NCBI GenBank assembly: GCA_026182355.1 | Contig: JAPFBL010000049.1 | Coordinates: forward strand, 6,283,001 to 6,347,000 | DNA length: 64,000 nucleotides | Direction: 5' to 3' | Origin: Hermatobates lingyangjiaoensis | Lineage: Eukaryota > Arthropoda > Insecta > Hemiptera > Hermatobatidae | Part shown: positions 10,156 through 22,229 of the stretch, piece after piece | How positions within the stretch are numbered: position 1 is the first letter of the stretch | How the letters are laid out: every line of letters begins with the position of its first letter | Notes under the pieces: model-generated | What the model saw: the letters and a program-made list of their open reading frames with translations, nothing else | Told to the model about the DNA's origin: nothing | The model's database searches: none | Position numbers and translations under genes: made by a program

Positions 10156-10871
10156 AAAACCAATTAAACTGTTGATTATGAATTTGATGATACATTACCA
10201 AAAAAGCATGATATATCTGCATGATACAGACATTAAAATAACGCAAAGAAGTCAAATATAGGTATTTGAAATCACTTTTTGTATATTACTATAAGTAATC
10301 ATTTTTACTTACAGCAAAGTTATATGTTGAGCATTCCAAGTTTTTGTATAAATCTTGTAATAACAAATTATTAATCAGAGCATATCTAATTCACTCTTCT
10401 ACTGATTGGTGTCGTTTATTAATTTATTCTATTACTTCCTTTTGACGTTTTGATGGCATATAAAGCTTTTATTCTTTGAGTATTACAGTATTTTGCTGCA
10501 TAATCTGATCCCCTATATTCTTCCGTTAATATAATTCAGACGCTTCCTTTTCAAATTCATTAGGCCATCCTTATACATCAATCCTCAGTAGTAATTCCCC
10601 CCCCCCCCCCCACCATCATCGTTTATTGGTCTTTGATTATATATAATAATTGTGCTCCGATTTTTGCATTCTTGCATAATTATTGCTACAACTCTCACTA
10701 CTGCTACTTTTTCTACCAGCCACATAGAGATGACGTCGGCTACGCTAACATCGAAACCTGTTACAAATGTTAATACCTTATCGTAACCCACAAGTTGTAA
10801 CATTATTTTACCATTTTTTTGTCGAATTTAGAATTTTCATGAAAATGATATCTAAAGACTTTGTTCTAACT
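10156..10871. other. AT-rich DNA with a poly-C run
   Basis: No clear gene. A run of 15 C lies at 10597-10611. The area of the antisense 72-codon frame at 10585-10803 owes its poly-Gly end to that run and is not taken as a gene. Confidence 0.4.
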
Positions 10872-11408
10872 CAGGGGTTCTCAACCTTTGTTTGCTTGTG
10901 GACCCCCTAAAAGCTACTTGTGGACCCCCACTCCCCCGGATACTTAAAAAACATAATTATACAAATATTTGTTTTTAGGTAAATGAATATCGTTAATTAT
11001 GAAATAATTTCATTACATCTACAACGCATGCGAAAATACAAAAATGTTTTTAAAACAATAACAAAATATTTCTTCATTAACATTTTATAAAGAACCCTGA
11101 AATAAATTGTAACCGAATAAATTTTTAATGTACCATAAAGAGAAGTGCAATAGAAAATTTTAAAACATTGGAACATTTTAACAAACTGACGAGGATATTA
11201 GGCCTTATATTTTAATTATGTTTGAATATTGTACGGCCAAAGCTTACTACGCTTTCATTTATTTTTGGTTTGCTGATAAATTTATATAAACTTAACATGG
11301 AGCCCTAACCACGTGTCATGGACCTTTAGAATACTACTTTCCTCATGGACCCCCAGTAATCCTCTGTGGACCCCTGGGGGTCCATGTGAACCACGTTGAG
11401 AACCACTG
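10872..11408 (+). mobile_element. Non-autonomous hAT element (MITE) with intact ends
   Basis: The 537-bp element begins CAGGGGTTCTCAACC and ends with the inverse, GTTGAGAACCACTG. This is the classic CAGNGGTTCTCAA hAT terminus. The inverted similarity continues into 'GTGGACCCCC' blocks (10909-10933, and 11345-11383 at the other end). It is flanked by a perfect 8-bp target site duplication, TTCTAACT, at 10864-10871 and 11409-11416. The interior is AT-rich with no transposase, so it would have depended on a transposase supplied in trans. Confidence 0.95.
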
Positions 11409-11416
11409 TTCTAACT

Positions 11417-13886
11417 CAATCACAATTTTTCTTTTCGAAAACTTACTTATCAAATTGCTTAACTCCATGTAGTATCGTGAGAGTCTCCCTCTTTATTTGA
11501 GCATATTTTTTTCAGTCTGTGTTAATTTTCTACATGCACATGCAACTGGTAAATTCAGTTTTAATAAAACAGCATTTAAACTGTAGCCACTTGCGTCTAC
11601 TTGCAGTGTTACTTCTTTCAACTTGTCAAATTATTCGAGAATGGTTCTTTTTTTACTTTATTGTTCAATACCTTCCATGCTGGGTGTCGGTTTTTAGCCT
11701 TCAAGTTGTCAAATTACCTTAATCAAGCTGTAATTGTCACCAAACAAGAAACAAACTTTAGATGATAATTCACCGTTCCAAGAAAAGATCACATTTGTGT
11801 TTCATATTCCTACTTGTGCATCGCTGCGAAGGTCATTAATTTAACTGAGTCTGGCGATATAATTTTAATATAATTTTTTCTGAAAAAAACTTTATAGTTT
11901 ACACTTCACTTTATTAAGTTTTAAACTGCATTCTTTCAGTCTTTGAATTAGTTTTTTTATTTTAATTTTACATCATAGTCGATTTTTTTAAAAAATTGTT
12001 TTTTTGTTTCTTTGCATATTACTGTATTGTCTACGATTGCAATAGCTCCATTAATGTTTTTTAACAGTTTAAAACATACTGTTGAAAATGGTTTCGAGCA
12101 ACAAAGATAAAGAAAGAGATAGCGTTTGAAACAGTATTCATCCAAATGTGTCCAAAAGGTGGTCAACATCTTCAGATCATTCGAACTGAAGGACAAAATT
12201 TGTTCCATCCATATAACAAAATCTTCTTATTGTTTTGCTTAATATGGAAACATGGAAAAATTAATTTATTGAAAAATGAGCACTATTGTAATCTGCACAT
12301 ATGGTGGTTCTAGAAACTAAAATTTGGCACTCAAATTTCTCATAACATAACATTGCATCATATTTCATATAATTTAAACAATAAGTAAGAAAATATTACA
12401 CTGAAAAGAATAATAATTGCTTTGTAACTAATTTATTATTATTATTATTAGTTATTATTATTATTAGTGGTCTTAATATATTATTCTAGCAGTTGTCCGA
12501 TTGTGCAAATCAGATAAATTTTATTCTAGTTATAATTGTTGAAATGTAGGCAAATATGTTAAAGTGAATCAGGTAATTATTTGATATTATTGATTTTAAC
12601 AGTACATTTATTAGCAGGTAAAAAAATAAAATTAAAACCGTTAGAAAATATAAAACAATTAAATTTTTAGTGAGTTTGATATTAAAAATATTTATAGAAA
12701 TGTTGACTAGTCAAGATTTGTTTATAAACAGGCTTCAGGAATTTTTTTAATTAACTTTCTTTTGAAATTCTTAATGTACACAGAATATATGAAAGCTATT
12801 TTAGCCCGCCATATTCCAATAATTTACTTTAAAATGCTGCTACTGAGATGAGTCGTTATGCATAAAAGAGGTTTCATTTCTAGCTCTTTTCTGTATATTC
12901 AGAGATAAAATAAATAATAATTAATTTAATCAAGATACAACGTCCAGGCAACATTCTGTTCTCCTGGTTTTTCTATTCAAATAACTCTGGGTGAGTTAGT
13001 TGGAATTAAAATCCTCTTCTACAATAATACAATGAATGTGCCTGGAATAATAAAAAAAAAAATGTATTTTTTTTTTTACTTTCACCGTTCTTATAGGGGC
13101 TTCTACCTAATGGGATTTCTAAAACAGGCAGCAGGTTAAAAAGTAATGTAGAAATTTAAATATCCCTCTTCTTTTGTCGTGTTTAATGCACAAGTTAGAG
13201 ATTATAAATCTTTCTCTAGACCCTCTCTCAAATGGGAAAAAAAGGCATACGGTTTTCCTCTCATGCCAAGAATAAAAAGAGTTCTAATTTATTTTTCATT
13301 TCTTGTTTTATGTTGATGTATATTTATTTATATTAAATGTTAAAAGAAAGAAATAAAATGTTATTTTAACTGATATTAATAATATTGTTGAAATATTTCA
13401 TCAATAAAATTATAAAAGTATTAATAAATATAAGTTATCATTTATTTAGGAACCATGATATTAGTTATTGGTATTTGACCCATAACATAAAAGGATTATT
13501 ATACTCGTAATTATAGAAGAAACAAAAATATTGTTCTTGTTGTAAGCCGTGTAAAGAGCTATTCAAACATATATCTGTAATCCTAGGAAGGTTATGCGAG
13601 TTTAATAAATCATATTACACGAAGAGAAGGTTTTAAATATTTTATTTATTTTAAAGATGTCTTCAGAGAATTAAGAAGAAGCTGTTACCCATTTTCAGTG
13701 TGTGCCATTGATTGATGAGACTGATTGATGAGTGGGTTTGTTTTTTTGTATTAAGTACTGACTGTTTTCAATAGAAAAAGAGTTTTAAAAATCATAAAGA
13801 TATAACTGTTCTTGGGTATACAAGGGATTCAGGGATTCTTAGAAGTTCTATTCAAATATTGGGGAGAGTGGTATCACATTGTGCAA
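11417..13886. other. AT-rich intergenic DNA with a TTA microsatellite
   Basis: No gene is recognised. A (TTA)n tract with one interruption lies at 12431-12467. An antisense 83-codon frame at 11957-12208 and a sense 67-codon frame at 11519-11722 lack any family motif and are treated as chance. Confidence 0.45.
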
Positions 13887-14190
13887 GGGGCCAGGTTAGC
13901 TCAGTGGCAACGTTCTCATCTCTGAGCTGGTAGGTTCGATACCCAATCTGACCCTCGATTAATTCACGTGGGAGGTGAATAAATCTCAGCACATTATCCC
14001 TGGTAGATAACGTTAAACCACTGGACTCATGCCTGTACGATGTCAGGTACTTGTTATAGATCCCTACTCTAAACTCTAAACACACTTTAGTTAGGCAAAG
14101 TTTAGGACGCCATCAATGGGCAATGCAATGATCCCTCGAGGAATTAGGATCACTGACTGACTTTGTCAGACCCTAAGCCTTAAAAAAAAA
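13887..14190 (+). repeat. tRNA-derived SINE, copy A
   Basis: The tRNA-like head carries a perfect RNA polymerase III A box (TAGCTCAGTGG, 13897-13907) and B box (GGTTCGATACC, 13933-13943). A tRNA-unrelated body follows that is shared with three other copies in the window (CTCGATTAATTCACGTGGGA, 'gataacgttaa', 'cctgtacgatgtcag' blocks). It ends in an A-rich tail (14182-14190). The spacing of the two boxes is that of a tRNA, but the sequence does not fold into a complete acceptor stem, so it is a SINE and not a tRNA gene. Confidence 0.9.
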
Positions 14191-15566
14191 TCTCATTGAG
14201 CAGTTATAGTACAAGACTGTTGTGCAGGGAACCAGGTGGTTTTTCTAAATGATAGGAAGCAGATACTACTGATACTATTCCATCGCACATTAAGTATCAG
14301 TTGTGTATTATAAAACATAAGCAATCAACGAAGAAATAAAACTGATAATGCACATTGTAAACATAAAATTCATATCGTAAATAAATATTTATATAGATAA
14401 AATATATGTATATTTACAAAAAAAATATATTTTTTAGGTTTTATAAAATATATGAAAGTATGCAAAAAGTTACATTGAGAGCAGTCACTTTTTCCATGAT
14501 GATGAGTTCTATCATAGGAATAGCCACCTAACACAATTTTTTTATTCAGTTACTCAAGAGGTTACCTTTTATATGAGATAAAAAAGAAATCTTGAACTTA
14601 AAAAATGGTGTTGGGATATGGAGACTTTATGGAAGTTTGCTGGAACTTTTGCTTCTCGCTGCACAGACTTGATCGAAAGTTTTTTCAAAATTTCATACAA
14701 AACTCTCACCAAAGTACAGTTTCATGAACCAATCTAAACTGTCAAATTACTCTGACAATACAATATTAAATCATCAGCATCATAATTTTAATTATGTGAT
14801 ATACTAATAGCTAAGTCAGGTCATAGTGACGTAAAGTGGTAGCCTAACAAATAAGTGTTGGGCATCATGAGTTCTACTCCAAAAAAGCCTCAAAATACAT
14901 ATATAAATAGAAAAAAATATAACCAGGTAAAAAAAAAGAATGCAAAAAACTTGTAATTACCGGTCTGTTTACACCGCTTATCTTCAACAGTTGGAATTAA
15001 AATTCAAGTTTATTTAAATACTATCTTCTTATTGCAGTTTTCTTATTATCACTTCATTTAGTACATAGTAAAACACCTCCTTTCTTTAACTACTCTATTT
15101 ACATACATTTGATCAAAAACTAATTATTACATAATATATATCCTTCAGGAGGTTTCATTAAAAAAGAAAAATATTACAATCACATATGACTTAAATAAAT
15201 AAATAAAAAATATGACTTAATTTTTATTACATTAAAATTGCTGTCATCATGTGAGGAGTATGGAAAAAGAGAGTAAAACTCAGTAACACTTAGACCACAG
15301 TCGAACATAAACATGGACATGAATTGGAAAAAAACATGGGAATTAAAAATAAACAAAGGGAAAAGAATACAGAAAAAGTTATTATCAATAGAAATTAAAA
15401 AAAAAAAAATTACAGTGGCAACATTCAACTTCACTATAAGTAAATAATATCATACTTCTTTGGTATATAGAATATAATGTCCCAATTAAACATAATAAGT
15501 ATATTTAATAATCAGTATTTATAGCGTTATTGATCTTTGCCGTAATTGAAATTACGTGATTTTTTT
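14191..15566. other. AT-rich intergenic DNA, little recognised
   Basis: No gene or repeat end is recognised. A short minus-strand stretch near 14600-14720 reads protein-like (SVQREAKVPANFHKVSIS) but is too short to name. Confidence 0.4.
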
Positions 15567-17606
15567 ACTTTACTATAAGTTAAGTATAGTGATCGTGAAA
15601 AAATTCGATCTCGAGATTTTGACGGAATTACATGTTTTGAGGTCCCAGAAGTCGTTTTATGAAGTTTTTTCGATGATCTCTGTGTGTGTGTGGGTAGGTG
15701 GGTGGGTGGGTGAGTGTGTTAGCATTGCTTGTTACCACGCAACGGTCCAGAATCTTTGATGGATCAAGTTGATATTTTACACAAAATTGGGCCTCATAGA
15801 TCCCTATTGGGAAGAATTATGCATGAAGGGAAAGTCACTTTTTTTATCAAAAACCGTTTTTTAGAAAACATTTATTTCTCTAGAGTTTATTAATAACCCT
15901 AGAGTTTTGAAATGTTGACATTATCTTTGAGGTTACAAATGGAACAAAGGAAAAATATATTCAGAATTTTAAAACAACAGGAAATATTTTTTTTTCAATA
16001 AAATGTAAAATTTTGACTTATAATTTAATCTCAAACCTTGTGAGAGCAATACAATGAAGGAGTTTTATTTGACGGATCAAAACGAAACTATCTCTAAAAA
16101 TAGAATATTATGTGGAGAATGAGTTGAGATGATTTTTTTCAAAATTACATTCGCTAAAGGGACGTTACAGTACAATTTCTGTTTTCAGAAAATGTTTTTT
16201 TTACGCTAAATGGCTCATTAAAAAATAATGAAAATTTGACCAAAAATGAAACAAAAAATTAAAAATTCACAAAAAAAATTCATAAAGTTTCAATTACGGG
16301 AAGAGCAAAAACGCTATAAAAACTCTTTGTTTAACCTAGACTAAGAGATCACCTGCTGTACTTGTCAAATTTTTTTTATTTTTTTACATTGTTTACATTG
16401 ACTTAGAAATTTTTTGAGCAAATCCACTGAGATAAAATTGTTATTTATAAAGGAATAATTTAAATAGTTTATTGACTTATATGAGATGTAAGAAGAATAA
16501 TATTGTTACATGTAAAAAAACCACCGCCAATAAACATAAATAAATAACCTTTGTCTTCCATGGCATGATGGATTTGTTTCATAAAATGCTTTAATAAATC
16601 TATATATTGCACTCATAAGCAAAACTTAATATCAGTTACAATTACATTATCATTGTGAATGTAGTACCTTTCCATGCTATTTAAATGTCATGAATGACTC
16701 TTTCCTCAAGAAAGAGGACTTATGTTTTTTGAGAAATATCCAGTTTTTTTTTTTACAATTCTAGTCTAATAGTTCATATTTATTATTTTCGAAAATTAGA
16801 AGCTACCGACTATAACAGATTTAAATTATATTGAATAGCTGGCTTTGATTTCGATTCGAGTATGTAAACTGGCTAATTACAAATATTATTTTTCTCAATA
16901 TACATTCATAGCAAACTTATAACTCAGTATAGAAGGCAGGAAAAGGATAACACTCACTCAGAAAAAATTCGTATATATGTTATTTGACAAAGGGGAAGGA
17001 AAATGAGCTTATTAAATACTAAGAAGCCATAAAATTCCCTGTATAATAATTCTATAAAAAACCAAAAATGTGAAAGATAATTCAAAATTGAAATCTTTCG
17101 TTTAGAGATTAATAAATGTAATTATCATACATCTTTAGTTATAAATCATCTTAAAACAACATTTTTTCTTCCCTGTTTATGATGTTTTTCAGAGGTAATA
17201 AAGGTTTTTTCCTGTTTTAAATTTGAAAATTTTATTTTAATACCCATTGTTGGAGGATGTCAAGTAAACGATGTAAGAAATCCACTGGCTATTTCAACAA
17301 AAGCCATGTTCTCTTGTAGGAGAATATTTCGTATCAACAGAAATGTTCACTTTGGTTTTTCAAAAATATTATTACTGCTGTAGTTATACTAATGAAATTA
17401 TTTGCATCAGCTGTGTGATGTACAAAAATAAGCTTATATATTGATATGTCCTTCAATCACTATCTGTACTACCTCAGGAATGAAAGACTAATAATCATAA
17501 CCCATTTAGATGTTTACGTTATGCTTAAATGTGACGTTATGTATTATATACTCAAGAAATTTGATATAAGTTACATATAGTAAAGTTGAGTGTAGGCCAC
17601 TCCAGA
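15567..17606 (+). repeat. HER repeat, longest copy (reference for the family)
   Basis: About 2.04 kb, with both ends present: a 5' hairpin ACTTTACTATAAGTTAAGT (one mismatch from consensus) and the 3' end TAGTAAAGTTGAGTG then TAGGCCACTCCAGA. In order it holds the 5' block with 'tttgaggtcccagaag', a TGTG/GGGT tract at 15681-15720, the 'ttctc' and 'atcacctgctg' blocks, a middle segment absent from the 1.6-kb copies (about 16520-16930, with 'ccatggcatgatgg'), and the 3' half with 'gacaaaggggaaggaaaatg'. It contains no long open frame, RT, transposase or helicase motif, so it is non-autonomous or non-mobile. Confidence 0.9.
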
Positions 17607-17611
17607 TTTTT

Positions 17612-18432
17612 TTGATATTGGTGGATCAAAAAGAAGTAAAATAACTTCCATTTAACTTTAAATACAGGTATTGTGGATAAAATATATATACAATGCATGT
17701 GAAAAAACACATAAAGAAAATGATGAAAAATTATATCGTAGAACATGATCTGAAACTATAAAATAAAAGGTTTACCTTATCATGATGGAGAGGTAATAAT
17801 GCTGTGTTCTGTCTGGCGAAGCCCGAATATGACTGACGTGTTGAGACATGCACTCAACTATAGGGTTCAAAAGTTCGATTACATTTATTCTGCTGAGAAA
17901 AATACCCCCACTATACCTTTACCATTGCGTCTTAATTTATTATGAGCAAATATATGTCTGATAGTATTTCAAGCAGAAATCGTATAAAACAATCTGCTGC
18001 TGTTTTATTCTGAAGTAAATGATATTTCTGAGGTTTTCTTTCTTGCTCTAATTCAAGCGCAGTGCATTAAGTAAAAAGGTTAATGCAAGAAAGAACTTTG
18101 AATGTACTTCTTCATATTCCAAATTTATATAAATTGATAGCACCATTCACTTAAAATAAATTTCATACAGCCATAAGAAATGAATTCAAGAATGTAATTA
18201 ATGGTTATAATTGAATTTCAAGATATAAAAACCTTTTTTTGTATTGCTTTCAGGAATTAATTTGAACTATTGATAATTTGTTTAGAATACAATGCATTCA
18301 AATGTATTCAATGTATAGAATGCAACTTTACAATAAGTTTAATTTTATTAAAGTATAGTAGTCAAGATCAAATTGATTGGAAAAATTCTAAATATTTACA
18401 CTTTTGTAGTCAGTCCCCTGATTGCATTTTTT
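17612..18432 (+). repeat. Segment related to 3424-3755, with an insertion
   Basis: 17612-17755 and 18276-18432 match consecutive parts of 3424-3755; the intervening 17756-18275 has no counterpart there. The shared parts include GATATTGGTGGATCAAAAAG, 'gtgaaaaaacacataaagaaaatgatg' and 'aaagtatagtag'. The unshared part holds no recognised gene or element end. Confidence 0.65.
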
Positions 18433-18485
18433 TTTTGTCTGAGTTTATGTGGGGGTGAATGAATTTAAAAATTTTGTGACCACTA

Positions 18486-19320
18486 TTAATAAATATAATA
18501 GTTCATAATTATTATTTTCAAAAGTTAGAAGCTCCCAACTAAAAAAGTTTCACATTATACTGAATAGCTGGCCTTGACTTTGATTTGAGTATGTAAACTG
18601 GCTAATTACTACTATTTTCTCTCTACATTCATAGCATCCTTATAACAGAGTACAAGATGCAGAAAAAAAGATAACACTTACTCAGTGAAAATTGGAATAT
18701 ATGATTTTAGACAAAGAGGAAGGAAAATAATTTTATTAAATACTAAGGAGCCATAAATTTTCCAGTATAATAATTCTATAAAATACCAAAGAAGTAAAAC
18801 ATAATTCAAAATTGAAATATTTCGTTTGAAGAGTAATAAATGTAATTATCGTACATCCTTAATTATAAATTATTTTAAAACGACATTTTTTCTTCAATGT
18901 TTTTCAGAGAAAATAAGAGTATTTTCTTGTTTTAAATTTGAAAATTTGACTTAAACATTCAATGTAAAAGGAGATCAAGTAAACCATGTAAGAAATCCAC
19001 TGGCTATTTGAACAAAAGCCATGTATCTTGTAGGAGATTATCTCGTATCAAGAAATTGTCACATTGGCTTTTCAAAAATGTTATTACTTCTGTAGTTATA
19101 CTAATGAGATTATTTTCATCAGTGGTATGATATACAAAAATAAGCTTGTATATTGATCAGTCGATCAGTCACTATCTCTACTATCTCAAGAATGAAAGAC
19201 TAATAAACATCACCCATTTAGATGTTTACATTATTCTTAAATGTGACAGTATATATTATATACCCAAAAAGTTTGATATTATGTTAACTTATAGTAAAGT
19301 AGAGTGTAGGCCCCTCCAGA
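18486..19320 (+). repeat. HER 3'-half fragment
   Basis: Matches the last ~840 bp of the longest copy (from the 'aatagttcat.atttattatttt' block through 'gacaaagaggaaggaaaat' to TAGTAAAGTAGAGTGTAGG and CCCCTCCAGA). The 5' half with the hairpin and TG tract is absent. It is followed after about 12 bp by a HER 5' half in the opposite orientation. Confidence 0.8.
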
Positions 19321-19332
19321 TTTTTTTTTGTT

Positions 19333-20155
19333 AATTTTGTTCAATTTTTTAGAAAATGTTCATGGTCTTTTAATCACCGTTTAGCGTCAAAGAATATTTT
19401 CTGAAAACATAAAATGTACTGTAACGCCCATTTGGTGAATGTAATATTGAAAAAATTATCTCAACTTATCCTCCTCAGAATGTTCTATTTATAGCTATAT
19501 TTTCATTTTGATTCATTAAACGGTATGGCTTGTATCGCTGTCACAAATTTTAGATTGAATTATAAGTCAAAATTTTATATTTTATTGAAAAAAAATATTT
19601 CCCGTGATTTTAAAAATCTAAAGTTATTTTTCGTTTGTTGACGTTGTAGCCTTGAAGATAATACCAGAACTTCAGAACTCTAGAATTAGTACTTCTAATT
19701 CTTAGGTAGTTCAATCAGTTATTATGTGGTATTTGCTCATTGTAGGGTAAAAAGCTTATGAAATAGTCTCCACATATAGATATAGATAGTGTATTTGTGG
19801 AGACTAATTCATTAGCTTTTTACCCTACAATCTATAATTACTAGTTTAGGAGAAAAAAATGTACTCTAAAAAGAGTTTTTTGGCAAGAAAATGATTTGCC
19901 TGTCATCTATAATTCCTCCAAAACAACAAGGCTCAACTACACTACTCTTTTTGTAAAATATCGACTTAATCCATTAAAGATTCTGGAGCGTAGGATGGCC
20001 ACAATCTTTTGATACATACTCACCTACCCTCAGACACACACAAACATGAAAACAGACAAACAGAAAACGACTTTCTGGCACTTTAAAACATGTAATTCCG
20101 TCAAAATCTCGAGATCAAATTTTTTCACCATCACTATACTTTACTTACAGTAAAG
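19333..20155 (-). repeat. HER 5'-half, reverse, with palindromic insertion
   Basis: The minus-strand 5' hairpin lies at 20138-20155 (ACTTTACTTACAGTAAAG on the + strand). The reverse complement runs through 'gacggaattacatgtttta', the CA-rich tract and 'ccaaaaaccg' to the 'aaaaaattgaac' region, where it stops. A 93-bp palindrome is inserted at 19739-19831. Confidence 0.85.
19739..19831. mobile_element. 93-bp palindromic insertion (possible mini-MITE)
   Basis: Outer arms ATTGTAGGGTAAAAAGCT and AGCTTTTTACCCTACAAT are perfect inverted repeats. The inversion continues imperfectly inward (GTCTCCACA / TGTGGAGAC), leaving a short AT-rich centre. It interrupts a HER copy. A degraded copy at about 6779-6862 sits at the same place in another HER fragment, so both probably descend from one insertion in a source copy. 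Confidence 0.75.
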
Positions 20156-20419
20156 AATAAAGAAAAATGTAAATTATATTATTACAATATAATATAATGT
20201 TATTTCCACTTTTGTGTTGATCTTACTGTTGTTTTTTAGCATTCATGTGATCATAAATGTTGATGATTTGTTAGGTCTATAAATGAGATGATAGAATCCA
20301 TTATATAATAGTACCTATATGTTGAGTTTTTTAATAGTTCATACATATCATGATTGTTTAAATAAAAAAACTTCAGCTTTAGAACAAGGAGATATATTTT
20401 TTTAAAAAAAAATTATAAA

Positions 20420-20630
20420 TTTTGTTTTATCCTTAATCTAAAAGCTTGTAAGAGTGATACAAGCTATACCATTAGACGGATCAAAATGAAATTATACCTA
20501 CCAATAGAGAATTACATGGGGGATGAGTAGAGGTAATTATTCGAAGTGACAATAAGCAAAAGTGCGTTAGGGTAAATTTTATATTTTTTGACCCTAAACG
20601 GCTGATTAAAAAAAATTGCATCTAATTTCA
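20420..20630 (+). repeat. HER internal fragment
   Basis: Contains the family blocks 'gcttgtaagagtgatacaag', 'gacggatcaaaatgaaatta', 'gtgcgttagggtaaatttt' and 'gaccctaaacggctgatta' in family order. Neither end of the family is present. Confidence 0.7.
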
Positions 20631-21699
20631 AATCTCATTTTAAATAAGCTTTCATGTGGTTGAACAAACTAATTATTATATTTAGAAATAAATGTTACAT
20701 ATCCCTAATATGAAATGGTTAGCAGTTATTTATTTTAGACTCTATTCTATTTCTAGTGAAATATAATTATCATACCCTAAATAAATAATGTTATAGTCAG
20801 TACTTGTTTACTAATTACTGAATATTTGGTGTTGTGTAGGGTTGAATGGGATTGTGTGATTTAAGTGTGTTCTCTGAAGCAAAGAATTTGCTGTCTGATA
20901 AAAGATGCAAGATTCTTGATTTTTATTGAAATATGACGCTTATGAGTATAAAATGGTTTTATGAGTATAAAATTTAATGAAATTATTACAGTTATCGGTA
21001 AATAAATGAATTTTGGTGTCAAATAAGCAGCTGGCATTCATTTGAGTAAGGAATGTTAAAAAAAAGTTTAACATTTAAAAATTTTAACTTAAGTAATAAT
21101 ATCACGTTCCTAGGTGACCTTACCTACAGTTAAAATTTATGATGTAGTTATTTAAGTCAACATAAGATGTGTTCATTATTATGACGAGACTAGTAACAAC
21201 TAATTGAAATGATGAATTAGATGTCTTTTTTTCTAGACATGTACAAACAGCCGGAGTTTATGAAACTTACTTATCCGACCCCAAGCCAATATACGTGATA
21301 TTAGATCAACTGGGATCCAAACCAATATACGTGATATTGGACCGATTAGAACAGGAAATTCAATTTTCAACCATTACCTTCAACCAATGGTAGGAGCTAA
21401 TGAATGTATCTAATTCATAGCGATAGTTACATAAAGATGTAACAAAAAATCAATTGCTTGTCAAAAATTTTTGATATTATGTTTGCTTATATTAAATCCA
21501 GATTTTTTTTTTCTTTTGTGTACCTGCATATCACTGAGTGGGTGTATTGATAATTTTGAAAGTACAATTCAAGACGAAAGTTTTAAAATTAAAATCACAC
21601 TTTAAGTGTTTCTAGAAAAGTTAGATTTCGTTATGTAATCATAAAGAAATTTTATTTCAAAATTTTACTAGATTTCTACGCTTTAAAATTTTTCGAGTA
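20631..21699. other. AT-rich intergenic DNA with a small duplication
   Basis: No gene is seen. At 21286-21345 a unit containing CCAATATACGTGATATT occurs twice, 36 bp apart. Confidence 0.45.
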
Positions 21700-21995
21700 C
21701 ATTTTCAAAGATTTTGATGATGTGGGTGAATGGGTGGGCGAGTGATTCTCCAGAAGACAGTGACGATGCTACTGGGCTTTTAATGCATCAAATTGATATT
21801 GCATTCCGGAAATAATCCTTCATGTGAACATCAGTTAAATAGTTTTTGGATGATATTGCATCGTGGAAAATGAAGTTTTCAATTCCAGTTATATAATTTT
21901 AGGTATACTTATTTTCTCCTAAATTACTAATTCTAGAACTATAAAGCTTTTAGTTAGCACAGAAATAATATTAGCAACTGCTAAAATGGAAAATT
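21700..21995 (+). repeat. Old, diverged HER 5' fragment
   Basis: The spacing of 'attttgatgatgtgggtgaatgg', 'gatgctactgggc', 'catcaaattgatattgcat' and 'ttttctcctaaattactaat' mirrors the family's 5' half (GGGT tract, 'acgctacggtcc', 'gatcaagttgatatttta', 'ttctcctaaac'). It is heavily mutated and the hairpin is not recognisable. Confidence 0.5.
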
Positions 21996-22229
21996 TGTAT
22001 TTTTTATATATGAGTAGCATACAATATTTTCCAGAATTTATAATCTCTGGTTTATATGTAGGATAATTTTTTCATATTTTTTCAAAGGATGATTTGAATG
22101 TTGAATTATGTTTTCTATTTCGACCCTCTGTAAAATTATTACACCCGGAATTTTGTTACATACTAGTTTTTTTTTTAAAATCACTTTTTTTCCTTTTGTC
22201 AGAAAGAATAAAAATAAAATTTCCTCTGA

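Noticed and set aside
13887..13960. Possible tRNA gene
   Set aside because: A and B boxes are good, but the acceptor stem does not close and the same head plus 240-bp body recurs three more times, so it is a SINE.
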